Shown one piece after another: positions 1 through 6,393 of a stretch of 10,406 bases of DNA (the stretch's first letter is position 1; each line of letters begins with the position of its first letter). A model generated the notes under the pieces. It saw only the letters and a list, made by a program, of their open reading frames with translations. It was not told the origin of the DNA and searched no databases. This stretch comes from Armatimonadota bacterium (lineage in GTDB: Bacteria > Armatimonadota > Chthonomonadetes > Chthonomonadales > Chthonomonadaceae). A program made the position numbers and the translations under genes. The DNA is taken from positions 1 to 10,406 of the forward strand of contig JAPLCR010000522.1 in assembly GCA_026392135.1 (NCBI GenBank), written 5' to 3'.

Positions 1-7
1 AAATCAG

Positions 8-44
8 AAGAGGGGTGGGGCAGATACTCTGCCTCACCCCTCTT
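8..44. terminator. Strong hairpin terminator after the TPR-like gene
   Basis: Arms 8-23 and 29-44 form a 16-bp stem with one G-U wobble and a 5-base loop (ATACT). On the plus strand the stem is followed by TT after its own terminal TT, giving a short T run. On the minus strand the downstream T run is weak (CTTCTGATTT). It lies 32 bp beyond the stop of the minus-strand gene ending at 77, so it probably ends that transcription unit. It may also serve a plus-strand gene left of the window. Its arms resemble the CCTCACCCC repeats elsewhere in the window. Confidence 0.7.
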
Positions 45-76
45 TTAAAGACGACAAATGCAGTATGAACTGCTCT

Positions 77-1540
77 CTACCCAAAACTGAGTTGCGGGCT
101 AGGAACAGGCGAGTGTGTGACCAGTGACTTGCGGAACAGCTCTCCGTCCCTATGGTCTACGATAAGGTCTGTACAGCCTCCGTACACTTCGCCGAGCCTC
201 TGTGCGTCGCTGTCGCACTCCTCGTCAGAGGGGAAGAACTGCGCCATCTGCTTTGCCAACGTCCGCGCATCCGGAGTCTCTTCCAGCGGGGTAATATTGA
301 CGTTACCATGATTGTCCATCGCGACATTGGCTTCCCACGGCAAGTAGCACATCTGTGAGAGCATTCCAGTAATGTCGGGCGTTATCGGCTGGCGGTCTGT
401 CCACTGCACATTCAACGCAAACGTTATCAGCCCCGCACGCGCCTCATAGAGTTCAAAGAGTGCCTCTTCATCGGGTAGGCTCAACATATCGGAAGTATGA
501 GACATTACTAGGAGCGCGAGGTTGTCCTCATCATCTGTATTGTCTCCCGCCTGATAGGGACGAATATCCTCCTCATCAATCTCCCACCACTCTGCAAATA
601 GCCGCGCCAAAACCTCTGAACGCTCACCCAGCCATAGAAGCCGATTGGGGGCATAGCCGCGAATGTCTAAAAATGCCGATGTAATGGCGATGATCCTCGC
701 AATATCGGATATCGGAGGTGCACAAAACGCATATCTCTCACCAGGCATATTGGCATCCGTGTTTGTGGCAAGGAGAAGCCCCCGTGTCTGGACATAGTGC
801 CACTCACGAAGCCCCATCACCTCACGGTCGTCAAAATCGTGTACCCGTGCAAGCAGGTCACCTGTCTCCTCCCGCCACTCTTCCAGAGCCGGATTGTCGG
901 CGGTTGCCTCTTTTGTTATCACGCTATAGAGCGTGTCCGCCTCTGGCATACGGCGTAGTAGAGCATAACACTCAGTCATCTTGAGGATAAGCTCTACTGG
1001 GAGACCTCCGTAGGTATCGTTCAGGTTTTGCAGGATGTCCGCACACTCTTTATAACCGCCCAACTCCATCATCACCTGAGCGTACTCTACACTCGCGTTC
1101 TGGCTCAGCTCGCTCTGCTCTTTGCCTAGAAGGGTGAGGGCATGGACATAGAATGGACGCGAAATAACGGCTTGCCCTAGTCGGAAAAAGCGCGTCGCCA
1201 CATCGTAATAGGCTTGTGGGCTAGACGCATTCTCGCGGAGGACGCGAAATATCTTTGCCTCTTCGTCCACAGGGGCTTCTATCTGCCTTCTCTGGTCGAG
1301 CGGAAGCTGTTTGTATGTATTCACCTGCTCTTGGTGCATTCGCTCTAGCAGGTTGCACGCAGTCTCTAAGACGCTATCGGAAGTCACATCGAACTGAAAT
1401 ACCGCCGCCATCTGCTGAAGAGCTAGGGCAAGCCCGCCCTGCTCCTCAGTGCTTTTGATTTTGTTTAGCATCTCCACAACTTCAGGTTTAGGTTGTGTTC
1501 CTTTTGAGATGGGTTTGCCATCAGGACCAAGAATCGCCAT
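77..1540 (-). CDS. Hypothetical TPR-like cytoplasmic protein, 487 aa
   Basis: I do not recognise a named family. The protein has no signal peptide or membrane segment and is acidic overall. Residues about 105-235 look like helical tetratricopeptide-type repeats (a YYDVATRFFRLGQA stretch, then VEYAQVMMELGGYKECADIL and LILKMTECYALLRRMPEADT), which usually mediate protein-protein contacts. The C-terminal half (about 240-487) is a mixed alpha/beta-looking region with several acidic clusters (around 320-340 and 440) and no catalytic motif that I can name. The ATG start is well supported: TAGGAG lies 8 bases upstream. It is the last gene of the minus-strand unit, 38 bp after rsmE, so it is probably co-transcribed with it. 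It could be a scaffold or regulatory protein, but no function can be inferred. Confidence 0.85.
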   Translation of the reverse strand: MAILGPDGKPISKGTQPKPEVVEMLNKIKSTEEQGGLALALQQMAAVFQFDVTSDSVLETACNLLERMHQEQVNTYKQLPLDQRRQIEAPVDEEAKIFRVLRENASSPQAYYDVATRFFRLGQAVISRPFYVHALTLLGKEQSELSQNASVEYAQVMMELGGYKECADILQNLNDTYGGLPVELILKMTECYALLRRMPEADTLYSVITKEATADNPALEEWREETGDLLARVHDFDDREVMGLREWHYVQTRGLLLATNTDANMPGERYAFCAPPISDIARIIAITSAFLDIRGYAPNRLLWLGERSEVLARLFAEWWEIDEEDIRPYQAGDNTDDEDNLALLVMSHTSDMLSLPDEEALFELYEARAGLITFALNVQWTDRQPITPDITGMLSQMCYLPWEANVAMDNHGNVNITPLEETPDARTLAKQMAQFFPSDEECDSDAQRLGEVYGGCTDLIVDHRDGELFRKSLVTHSPVPSPQLSFG

Positions 1541-1578
1541 CGAAAAATCTCCTATTCTTTATGCCCTGTGTAGAGTTT

Positions 1579-2328
1579 CTACGCGGGGGTGAAATGTTCA
1601 AAATGATAGAGTATCTGGCTTACGGTAACGAGCGCAGTGGTCTCTGTGCGTAGTACCCGCTCACCCAAACAGACACACGGTAATTTCGCCTTCTGTGTGC
1701 AGAGTACCTCTGCACTGCTCCAACCGCCCTCAGGTCCAACTGCTATCGCAAAGGACGCTTGCGGATTTGCACTCTCTGTCAGAAATGCAAAGAGGCTCTG
1801 CGCGGAGGGTGCAGGGGTTAGCAGGATCGCTTGTGCCTTCTGCTCTTCGCACCACTTCCAGAACTGAGCAAGCGTCATAGGAGGTAACACCTGTGGAATA
1901 GAGAGCCGCCCTGACTGCTCTGCCGCCCCCTTTGCAATCATCTGCCAGCGTTGGAGGCGGGTAGCTAGCTTGGCAGGTGGGATATCCACCACGCTCCGCT
2001 CCGCCTGTAACGGAATAAAGATCGAAACACCTACCTCCGTCCCATGTTGAAGCACCTGCTCAAACTTGTCGCCCTTACCCAACGCCTGCCCTACCGCAAT
2101 GGAGAGAGCTGGCTCAGAGTGTAGCGTGATAGCATGGTCAAGACGAGCAGTAGCGGTATGCTTCTCAATCTGTGTGAGAGTAGCATGGTAGGCGTGGCCG
2201 CAGTTATCGAGAAGGGTGATACTCTCGCCTACTCTCGCCCGCATAACGCGCACGAGATGCTGATGGTCAACATCTGTTATCTGTGCGGTGTCGCCCTTGA
2301 ACTGCTCTGGAGACAAAAATAGTCGCAC
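1579..2328 (-). CDS. rsmE: 16S rRNA (uracil(1498)-N3)-methyltransferase RsmE
   Basis: RsmE methylates N3 of U1498 in 16S rRNA, using S-adenosylmethionine, in the assembled 30S subunit. It is a SPOUT-class (trefoil-knot) enzyme. The 249-residue length is normal. An N-terminal PUA-like RNA-binding region (about 1-70) is followed by the family signatures GKGDKFEQVLQHGTEVGV (84-101), AAEQSGR (135-141), the SAM-site loop GPEGG (198-202) and LGERVLRTETTAL (221-233) of the knot. The start is GTG at 2328, preceded by AAGAGGT five bases upstream. No in-frame ATG occurs before the conserved N-terminus. It lies 176 bp after prmA and 38 bp before the TPR-like gene, all on the same strand. The prmA-rsmE order is common in bacteria, usually behind dnaJ as here. 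Confidence 0.96.
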   Translation of the reverse strand: MRLFLSPEQFKGDTAQITDVDHQHLVRVMRARVGESITLLDNCGHAYHATLTQIEKHTATARLDHAITLHSEPALSIAVGQALGKGDKFEQVLQHGTEVGVSIFIPLQAERSVVDIPPAKLATRLQRWQMIAKGAAEQSGRLSIPQVLPPMTLAQFWKWCEEQKAQAILLTPAPSAQSLFAFLTESANPQASFAIAVGPEGGWSSAEVLCTQKAKLPCVCLGERVLRTETTALVTVSQILYHFEHFTPA

Positions 2329-2358
2329 CTGATACCTCTTAGGGACTCTCGATAGTTA

Positions 2359-2487
2359 AAATGTTCCAAAGCCTTGCTTGAAAGCGTACTTATCGCCATC
2401 CGTATCACCTTACACCATCGTCACCCCTCGCCCAGAATTGGGAGAGGGGACGGGGGTGAGGGCTTGAGTTTTTCAAACGGAACATTT
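2359..2487. repeat. 9-bp inverted repeat enclosing the palindromic repeat
   Basis: AAATGTTCC at 2359-2367 and GGAACATTT at 2479-2487 are exact inverted repeats that bracket most of the rsmE-prmA gap. They enclose the palindromic repeat at 2421-2463. No target-site duplication is evident outside them, so a mobile origin is not supported. They could form the base of a long stem or be fortuitous. Confidence 0.35.
2421..2463. repeat. Intergenic palindromic repeat, CCTCACCC type
   Basis: The core hairpin has arms 2424-2434 and 2439-2449 (11 bp, one mismatch) and a GAAT loop. On the minus strand it is preceded by CCCTCACCCCCGTCC. The same plan (CTCACCC, short spacer, CTCTCC, loop, GGAGAG) recurs at 10198-10250, so this is probably a family of interspersed repeats. 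It sits in the 176-bp gap between prmA and rsmE, where it may attenuate or stabilise the transcript. The rest of the gap shows nothing else recognisable. Confidence 0.65.
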
Positions 2488-2504
2488 ATTCCTTCGTAAG
2501 TCTC

Positions 2505-3434
2505 TTACACTGCCCAAGGATAGTTACCGCGTGGAAGGGCAGGCAAGCCTTCGGGTGTGGGCTCGTTTTGCAACGTTTTTCGGAACACAAGGCAGACCCA
2601 TATATCGTCGCGCTTTGTCTCCAGATAGGTCATTCCTAACGCCTCGAACGCCTCCTTCACGCGGTCATGGTACTCCTCCACAATGCCAGAAGCGATAAAG
2701 ATACCCTCTGCATTGAGGCGAGGCGGTATCGTTGGGGCAAGGTCTATCACAATCTGTGCGATGATGTTTGCAACGATAAGGTGACAGGCTTTTGCCTCTT
2801 GCTCGAAGGTCTCCATCTCCTGCACCAGTACGCGCCCTTGTAATCCGTTATGAGTAGCGTTTTTCTCAGAGACTTCTCGTGCAAGCGGGTCTATATCAGT
2901 GGCATAAGCCAGTGCGGCTCCTAACTTTACCGCCGCAATCGCCAATATACCACTCCCTGTTCCTACATCGGCAATCGTCATTCCCGGTACTATCCGCTCC
3001 TCTAAAGCGAGAAGGCAGAGGCGTGTTGTGGGATGGCTCCCCGTACCGAAAGCCATGCCGGGATCGAGGTTTAGCACCACCTCATCAGCTTGCGGTGTAT
3101 ACTCCTCCCAGCTGGGCTGAATAACAACACGGTTCCCGATTTTCGCGGTGTGGAAGTGCTTTTTCCATACGTCTACCCACTCCGTATCGTCTGCATCGTG
3201 AAGTGCGATAGGCGCGGTAAGGGGAGGCAGCCCAAATTCGGGCAGGCGGTCGAGGTGCATTCGAAGCGTATCTACCTTCTCCGCTACACTGCTGGAGATG
3301 GGAAGGCTGCCTTGAATCTGCACAGGGTCGTTACCCTGCAACACTACCCCTCCGCAACCCATCGCCAAAAGGGCTTCGGTTACGGCATCGGTGGCATCAG
3401 AGGCACAAGAAACGGTGATTACAGTCCAAATCAT
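2505..3434 (-). CDS. prmA: Ribosomal protein L11 methyltransferase PrmA
   Basis: PrmA trimethylates ribosomal protein L11 with S-adenosylmethionine. The 309 residues show the usual order. An N-terminal L11-recognition domain covers about 1-75. The linker carries WVDVWKKHF (86-94). The signature DPGMAFGTGSHPTT is at 124-137. The class I methyltransferase fold has the SAM motif DVGTGSGILAIAA (156-168), acidic residues at TDIDP (179-183) and the VANI motif at 221-224. A Pro-rich tail of about 20 residues follows the last conserved strand (WVCLVFRK). The ATG at 3434 begins MIWTVITV, as expected for this family. However, no Shine-Dalgarno sequence is visible before it, and a hairpin lies only 18 bp upstream. 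It follows dnaJ by 65 bp and precedes rsmE by 176 bp. Confidence 0.95.
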   Translation of the reverse strand: MIWTVITVSCASDATDAVTEALLAMGCGGVVLQGNDPVQIQGSLPISSSVAEKVDTLRMHLDRLPEFGLPPLTAPIALHDADDTEWVDVWKKHFHTAKIGNRVVIQPSWEEYTPQADEVVLNLDPGMAFGTGSHPTTRLCLLALEERIVPGMTIADVGTGSGILAIAAVKLGAALAYATDIDPLAREVSEKNATHNGLQGRVLVQEMETFEQEAKACHLIVANIIAQIVIDLAPTIPPRLNAEGIFIASGIVEEYHDRVKEAFEALGMTYLETKRDDIWVCLVFRKTLQNEPTPEGLPALPRGNYPWAV

Positions 3435-3452
3435 AGTGTGTTTACAAGGAGA

Positions 3453-3481
3453 AGCCCCCCCGATTAAGTTACGGGGAGGCT
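3453..3481 (-). terminator. Hairpin in the dnaJ-prmA gap, possible attenuator
   Basis: Read on the minus strand, arms AGCCTCCCCG and CGGGGGGGCT pair over 10 bp with one U-G wobble around a 9-base loop. On the plus strand the same position is a C-A mismatch, so the hairpin favours minus-strand RNA. It lies 18 bp after the dnaJ stop and 18 bp before the prmA start. The following bases (TTCTCCTTG) are not a clean T run, so partial termination or mRNA protection is more likely than a complete stop. Confidence 0.5.
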
Positions 3482-3499
3482 CTTTCTAAAATGGTTTCA

Positions 3500-4612
3500 T
3501 CAATGCTTAAACAGTCTCTCAAAAAAGCCTTTTTGCTCTTCGTGATGTTCGCCGAGTGTCTCTGCAAACTTTTGAAGTAGCTCCTTCTGTACTGGGTTAA
3601 GGTTCCGAGGTACGGCGGCATTAACAGTAATATACAGCTCACCTGTTTTGCGCCCACGAATATCGGGAAGCCCACGCCCTTTTACCACAAACTCGTGCCC
3701 ACTCTGGGTTCCTTCGGGAATCTTCATCTCTTCAATGGCACCCACAACGGGAATCTGAATAGTGCCTCCCAATGCGAGTGTCGGGAAACTGACAGGGATT
3801 CTGACATAGAGATCGTTACCCCGCCTCTCAAAGAGCGCGTGTTCTCGCACATGAATAAAGAGATAGAGGTCGCCGTGTTCGCCTCCGCTAGCTCCTGAGT
3901 CTCCTTCGCCCACAAGCCGGAGGCGCATTCCCGAATCGGCTCCTGCGGGGATTTTGATAGAGCGTTCCACCGTCTTGCGGCTTCGCCCCGTCCCTGAACA
4001 GCTGATACACGGGCTGGCAATCGTCGAGCCTTTACCGCGGCAACGTGGGCAGGCTTGTGTGGTGTGGAAGGTTCCGAGCAGGGTATTTTGGGAGAAGCGA
4101 ATCTGACCGGCTCCCTTACATTGTGTGCAGGTCTCTACGGAAGTTCCGGGCTTCGCACCGCTTCCGCTACAGGTATCACAGGTCTCCAAGCGTTGGAATT
4201 TGATGCTCTTCTCTACGCCTGAAGCGACCTCTTCCAGTGTAAGCTCTATGTCTTCGCGTAGGTCGTCCCCACGAACTTCGGAGGCTCCCCCTGAACGCTT
4301 GCCTCCCATGAAGTCCTCGAAGAAGCTTCCGAAAATATCCCCGAAATCGACATTGTTAAAGCCCGCGCCCCCTGCCGCATTAGGGTTAAGCCCTGCCTCC
4401 CCATAACGATCGTACTGCTCACGCTTGGCTTCGTCACTAAGAACCTCGTAGGCTCCCTGTATCTCTTTGAACTTATCGGCGGCATCAGGTTCTCGGTTGA
4501 AGTCGGGATGGAATTTGCGAGCGAGTGTACGATAGGCGCGTTTAATTTCATCGGCACCTGCGTTCCGCGAAACACCCAACATCTCATAGAAATCCCGCGA
4601 TTGAGCAGCCAT
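3500..4612 (-). CDS. dnaJ: Chaperone DnaJ (Hsp40, type I)
   Basis: DnaJ stimulates the DnaK ATPase and delivers unfolded clients to it. The 370-residue protein has the complete type I layout. The J domain (about 6-72) has HPD at 35-37. A short Gly/Phe linker (79-110) includes DIFGSFFEDF. Four zinc-binding CxxCxGxG repeats have cysteines at 145/148, 162/165, 188/191 and 202/205. The two-part C-terminal substrate-binding domain covers about 215-340. The ATG start has AAGGAG 11 bases upstream and matches the family N-terminus (RDFYEMLGVSRNA). It starts 48 bp after rpoZ and is followed by prmA. dnaK and grpE are not in the window, and no CIRCE-type operator is visible upstream, so regulation by HrcA at this gene is not supported. 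Confidence 0.97.
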   Translation of the reverse strand: MAAQSRDFYEMLGVSRNAGADEIKRAYRTLARKFHPDFNREPDAADKFKEIQGAYEVLSDEAKREQYDRYGEAGLNPNAAGGAGFNNVDFGDIFGSFFEDFMGGKRSGGASEVRGDDLREDIELTLEEVASGVEKSIKFQRLETCDTCSGSGAKPGTSVETCTQCKGAGQIRFSQNTLLGTFHTTQACPRCRGKGSTIASPCISCSGTGRSRKTVERSIKIPAGADSGMRLRLVGEGDSGASGGEHGDLYLFIHVREHALFERRGNDLYVRIPVSFPTLALGGTIQIPVVGAIEEMKIPEGTQSGHEFVVKGRGLPDIRGRKTGELYITVNAAVPRNLNPVQKELLQKFAETLGEHHEEQKGFFERLFKH

Positions 4613-4660
4613 TAAACGAAAATCTCCTTATGCTATCAAGCCTCTAACTACTGTTTTGGA

Positions 4661-5146
4661 TTAGTCTTCGTCGTCTTCATCGAGGCCATTAGAGAGATTG
4701 TCCTCATCCTCATCTTCATCGTCATCTATGTCAACTAGCAGTTGATTCTCTAGCACAAATTCGTCCATCGGACGAACCTCTTCCTCATCTGAAAGAAGCA
4801 TCTCATCCTCATCATCTAGCCCAGCTTCGGCATTGCGGAGGGCACTGAGTGGGTCTGATGAGTCCATAATGACAACGGGTCCCGCGCCGATAATGTCTTC
4901 GAGGCTGGGTTCGGTTGGCTTGAGGGCTTTGTGATGTGCCATCGCTGAGGGGTCTTCTACGTGACGCGGAAGGATAAACCCTTCTGCTATCTCTTCTAGT
5001 GCTACCGTCAGCGGGTTTGGCGATTTGCTCTGCACGAAGCGGGGCGCACCGTCTTTTATCTGCCTTGCACGCTTGGCGGCTAGTATCACCAGGGCGAACT
5101 TGCTCTCGAACTTGTCCAGTTTATCGGGGGAAGGATAAATACTCAT
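4661..5146 (-). CDS. rpoZ: RNA polymerase omega subunit with acidic C-terminal extension
   Basis: Omega helps assemble the beta' subunit into RNA polymerase. Residues 1-60 match the family: YPSPDKLDKFESKFALV, then AAKRARQIKDG (23-33) and NPLTVALEEIAEGFI (44-58). Bacillus omega begins in the same way ([20 protein letters not shown], from memory). That supports the ATG at 5146, which has AAAGGAG 14 bases upstream. An in-frame ATG 36 bases earlier (5182) has no good ribosome site and would add an unrelated N-terminus. The protein is 161 residues, against roughly 65-100 for typical omegas. The extra C-terminal part is low in complexity and rich in Asp/Glu, ending in long acidic runs. It is the first gene of the unit that continues to dnaJ, 48 bp downstream. 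Confidence 0.88.
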   Translation of the reverse strand: MSIYPSPDKLDKFESKFALVILAAKRARQIKDGAPRFVQSKSPNPLTVALEEIAEGFILPRHVEDPSAMAHHKALKPTEPSLEDIIGAGPVVIMDSSDPLSALRNAEAGLDDEDEMLLSDEEEVRPMDEFVLENQLLVDIDDDEDEDEDNLSNGLDEDDED

Positions 5147-5198
5147 TTTAGGTTTGTGAACTCCTTTAAGTTCCCATTTCACTCGTGATCTACTATAG

Positions 5199-5204
5199 AT
5201 TATA
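5199..5204 (-). promoter_or_regulatory. Candidate -10 box for rpoZ
   Basis: A perfect TATAAT on the minus strand lies 52 bases upstream of the chosen rpoZ start, predicting a leader of about 45 bases that includes the AAAGGAG site. A second TATAAT lies further upstream at 5249-5254. Neither has a good -35 hexamer at 16-18 bp (TAACCC and CACAAA at 17 bp), so the assignment is tentative. Transcription from the nearer box would leave the upstream ATG at 5182 almost leaderless, which agrees with the downstream start. Confidence 0.4.
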
Positions 5205-5369
5205 GGCAGGTAGGGCGCAATGGGTTAGAACACGGAAACGCTCGAACCATTATACCCTATTCTACTACGAGTTTGTGCCACAGAAGTTTCTGTAATTCAC
5301 GCCCCTTAGCGTAGGAACGAATTAGCGCAAAGTGTTCCGTCCTCTCAAATGTCATTAGAGACTAATACG

Positions 5370-5395
5370 GGTGCGAATTCGGCAAAATTCGCACC
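5370..5395. promoter_or_regulatory. 10-bp palindrome, possible operator
   Basis: GGTGCGAATT (5370-5379) and AATTCGCACC (5386-5395) are exact inverted repeats with a 6-base spacer (CGGCAA). No T run follows on either strand, so it is not an obvious terminator. It lies about 110 bp upstream of the HPS-like start and about 220 bp upstream of rpoZ. The symmetry would suit a dimeric repressor site or a hairpin in a leader RNA; no regulator gene is adjacent. Confidence 0.45.
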
Positions 5396-5506
5396 GCTTA
5401 GCATGAGTGGCGGCTACTTTTATGCACTCTGCAACAAAATCCCGCAGGAATCTGTCTCTATTCAGCGTATCTCTCTATGTACATCTACTTAGAGAGAGGA
5501 CATTTC

Positions 5507-6181
5507 ATGCAAAAATTAACACTTCATGCCCCCATCGTTCAGGTTGCTATAGACACACTGAACATAGACGACGCGCTCCGAATCGCCGAAGCCGCCGTAA
5601 AAGCGGGAGTAGACTGGTTAGAGATAGGTACTCCGCTCGTCACATTCGCCGGAACCGCCGCGATAGGCGCGATTGCGCGTGCCTTTCCGAGCGTGCCTGT
5701 GCTTGCCGACTATAAGATGATGGATGGAGTACGTAAGTACGTTGTGGAGACAGAGAAGCAGGGCGGCAAAATCTGCACTATCTGTGCCGTATCAAGCGAC
5801 AGCAGTATTCGTGAGGCGGTTCGAGCCAGTAATGAAACGGGAGTCCTACTTATCAGTGACCTCTATGCCGCGCCCGATATTCCTCTGCGTGCCGAACAGT
5901 TAGAGGCGATGGGGGTAGATTCGGTCTATGTTCACTGGGGAGCCGATCAACGCAATGAAAACCCCTCCCGCGACCCCTTGAGCGACCTCCCCGGCGTGAT
6001 AGAGCGCGTCAAGATACCTGTGGGAGTAGGGACTTTCAGCGTGGAGGATGGAGTGCGTGCCTTTCAGATGGGAGCCAAAATTGCTGTGATTGGTGTACCG
6101 TTGATTTTAGAGGCAGACATCGAGGGCGCGTTACGAAAGTATGTGGAGCTTAGCAAAAGTGCCTATCGAGGCGATAAATAG
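5507..6181 (+). CDS. 3-hexulose-6-phosphate synthase-like protein (OMP decarboxylase superfamily)
   Basis: The 224-residue protein is a single TIM barrel of the orotidine-5'-phosphate decarboxylase / HPS / KGPDC superfamily. Visible signatures are VAIDTL (13-18) at strand 1, LEIGTPL (38-44), the metal and catalytic motif DYKMMD (D68, K70, D73), VHWG (142-145) and the C-terminal phosphate-binding loops VGVGTF (172-177) and VIGVPL (194-199). HPS condenses formaldehyde with ribulose 5-phosphate, or runs in reverse to make ribulose 5-phosphate. The related UlaD enzyme acts on 3-keto-L-gulonate 6-phosphate, and I cannot separate the two with certainty. The ATG at 5507 has GAGAGAGG seven bases upstream. 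An earlier in-frame ATG at 5477 lacks such a site. No hexulose-6-phosphate isomerase (hxlB) is in the window. A MITE-like element begins 10 bp after the stop. Confidence 0.8.
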   Translation: MQKLTLHAPIVQVAIDTLNIDDALRIAEAAVKAGVDWLEIGTPLVTFAGTAAIGAIARAFPSVPVLADYKMMDGVRKYVVETEKQGGKICTICAVSSDSSIREAVRASNETGVLLISDLYAAPDIPLRAEQLEAMGVDSVYVHWGADQRNENPSRDPLSDLPGVIERVKIPVGVGTFSVEDGVRAFQMGAKIAVIGVPLILEADIEGALRKYVELSKSAYRGDK

Positions 6182-6237
6182 GTTAGAGAACGTAACTACT
6201 CACGCTTCCCTCTTCGCCTCTTCGACGTGTTTTCCCA

Positions 6238-6269
6238 TTCGGGAAAATGGCGGTTTTTAAGAAACTTTT
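6238..6269 (+). repeat. Internal direct repeat of the MITE, copy 1
   Basis: This 32-bp unit starts TTCGGGAAAATGGCGG and ends GAAACTTTT. It matches copy 2 at 6311-6342 at 30 of 32 positions, with a period of 73 bp. Its first bases also form the right arm of a 7-bp hairpin (TTTTCCC / GGGAAAA, 6230-6247) that is not duplicated at copy 2. Confidence 0.85.
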
Positions 6270-6310
6270 GGGATTAGGAACAAATTTTCTTGTTTTATGC
6301 CACTTTCTCG

Positions 6311-6342
6311 TTCGGGAAAATGGCGGTTTTCAGGAAACTTTT
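6311..6342 (+). repeat. Internal direct repeat of the MITE, copy 2
   Basis: It differs from copy 1 at two positions only, in the stretch just before GAAACTTTT (CAG in place of TAA, allowing for the shared A). It ends 12 bp before the right terminal inverted repeat, so it may be a subterminal transposase-binding site, while copy 1 is 32 bp inside the left terminal repeat. Confidence 0.85.
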
Positions 6343-6393
6343 CGCAAAAACTGAGCGTGAGTAGTTACTAGAGAACTATAACGAGGAGAGACA

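Larger units (their letters stand above)
5147..5506. other. Divergent intergenic region between rpoZ and the HPS-like gene
   Basis: About 360 bp separate the two divergent genes. On the minus side there are two TATAAT hexamers that could drive rpoZ. In the middle is a 10-bp palindrome (5370-5395). Close to the plus-strand gene is only its ribosome site. I see no convincing plus-strand promoter with two good hexamers, no tRNA and no conserved small ORF. Confidence 0.6.
6192..6368. mobile_element. MITE-like element with 14-bp TIRs and 8-bp target duplication
   Basis: The 177-bp element begins with GTAACTACTCACGC (6192-6205) and ends with the exact inverted complement GCGTGAGTAGTTAC (6355-6368). 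It is flanked on both sides by the direct repeat TAGAGAAC (6184-6191 and 6369-6376), the signature of transposition with an 8-bp target duplication. It encodes no protein and is AT-richer than its neighbours, with two internal 32-bp direct repeats and a small hairpin at 6230-6247. It must be mobilised in trans. Termini starting with GTAA together with 8-bp duplications are typical of the IS66 family, so an IS66-type transposase is the likeliest partner (inference). It sits between the HPS-like stop and the DUF1854 ribosome site. Confidence 0.88.

Noticed and set aside
4613..4660. CIRCE or other heat-shock operator before dnaJ
   Set aside because: The 48-bp gap contains only the ribosome site; there is no TTAGCACTC inverted repeat.
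5477..5506. Upstream in-frame ATG for the HPS-like gene
   Set aside because: It lacks a ribosome site, the extra ten residues are not family-like, and GAGAGAGG lies correctly placed for the ATG at 5507.
6206..6354. CRISPR-like array from the two 32-bp repeats
   Set aside because: There are only two units with a 41-bp spacer, both inside terminal inverted repeats with a target duplication, and no cas genes; a MITE explains it.
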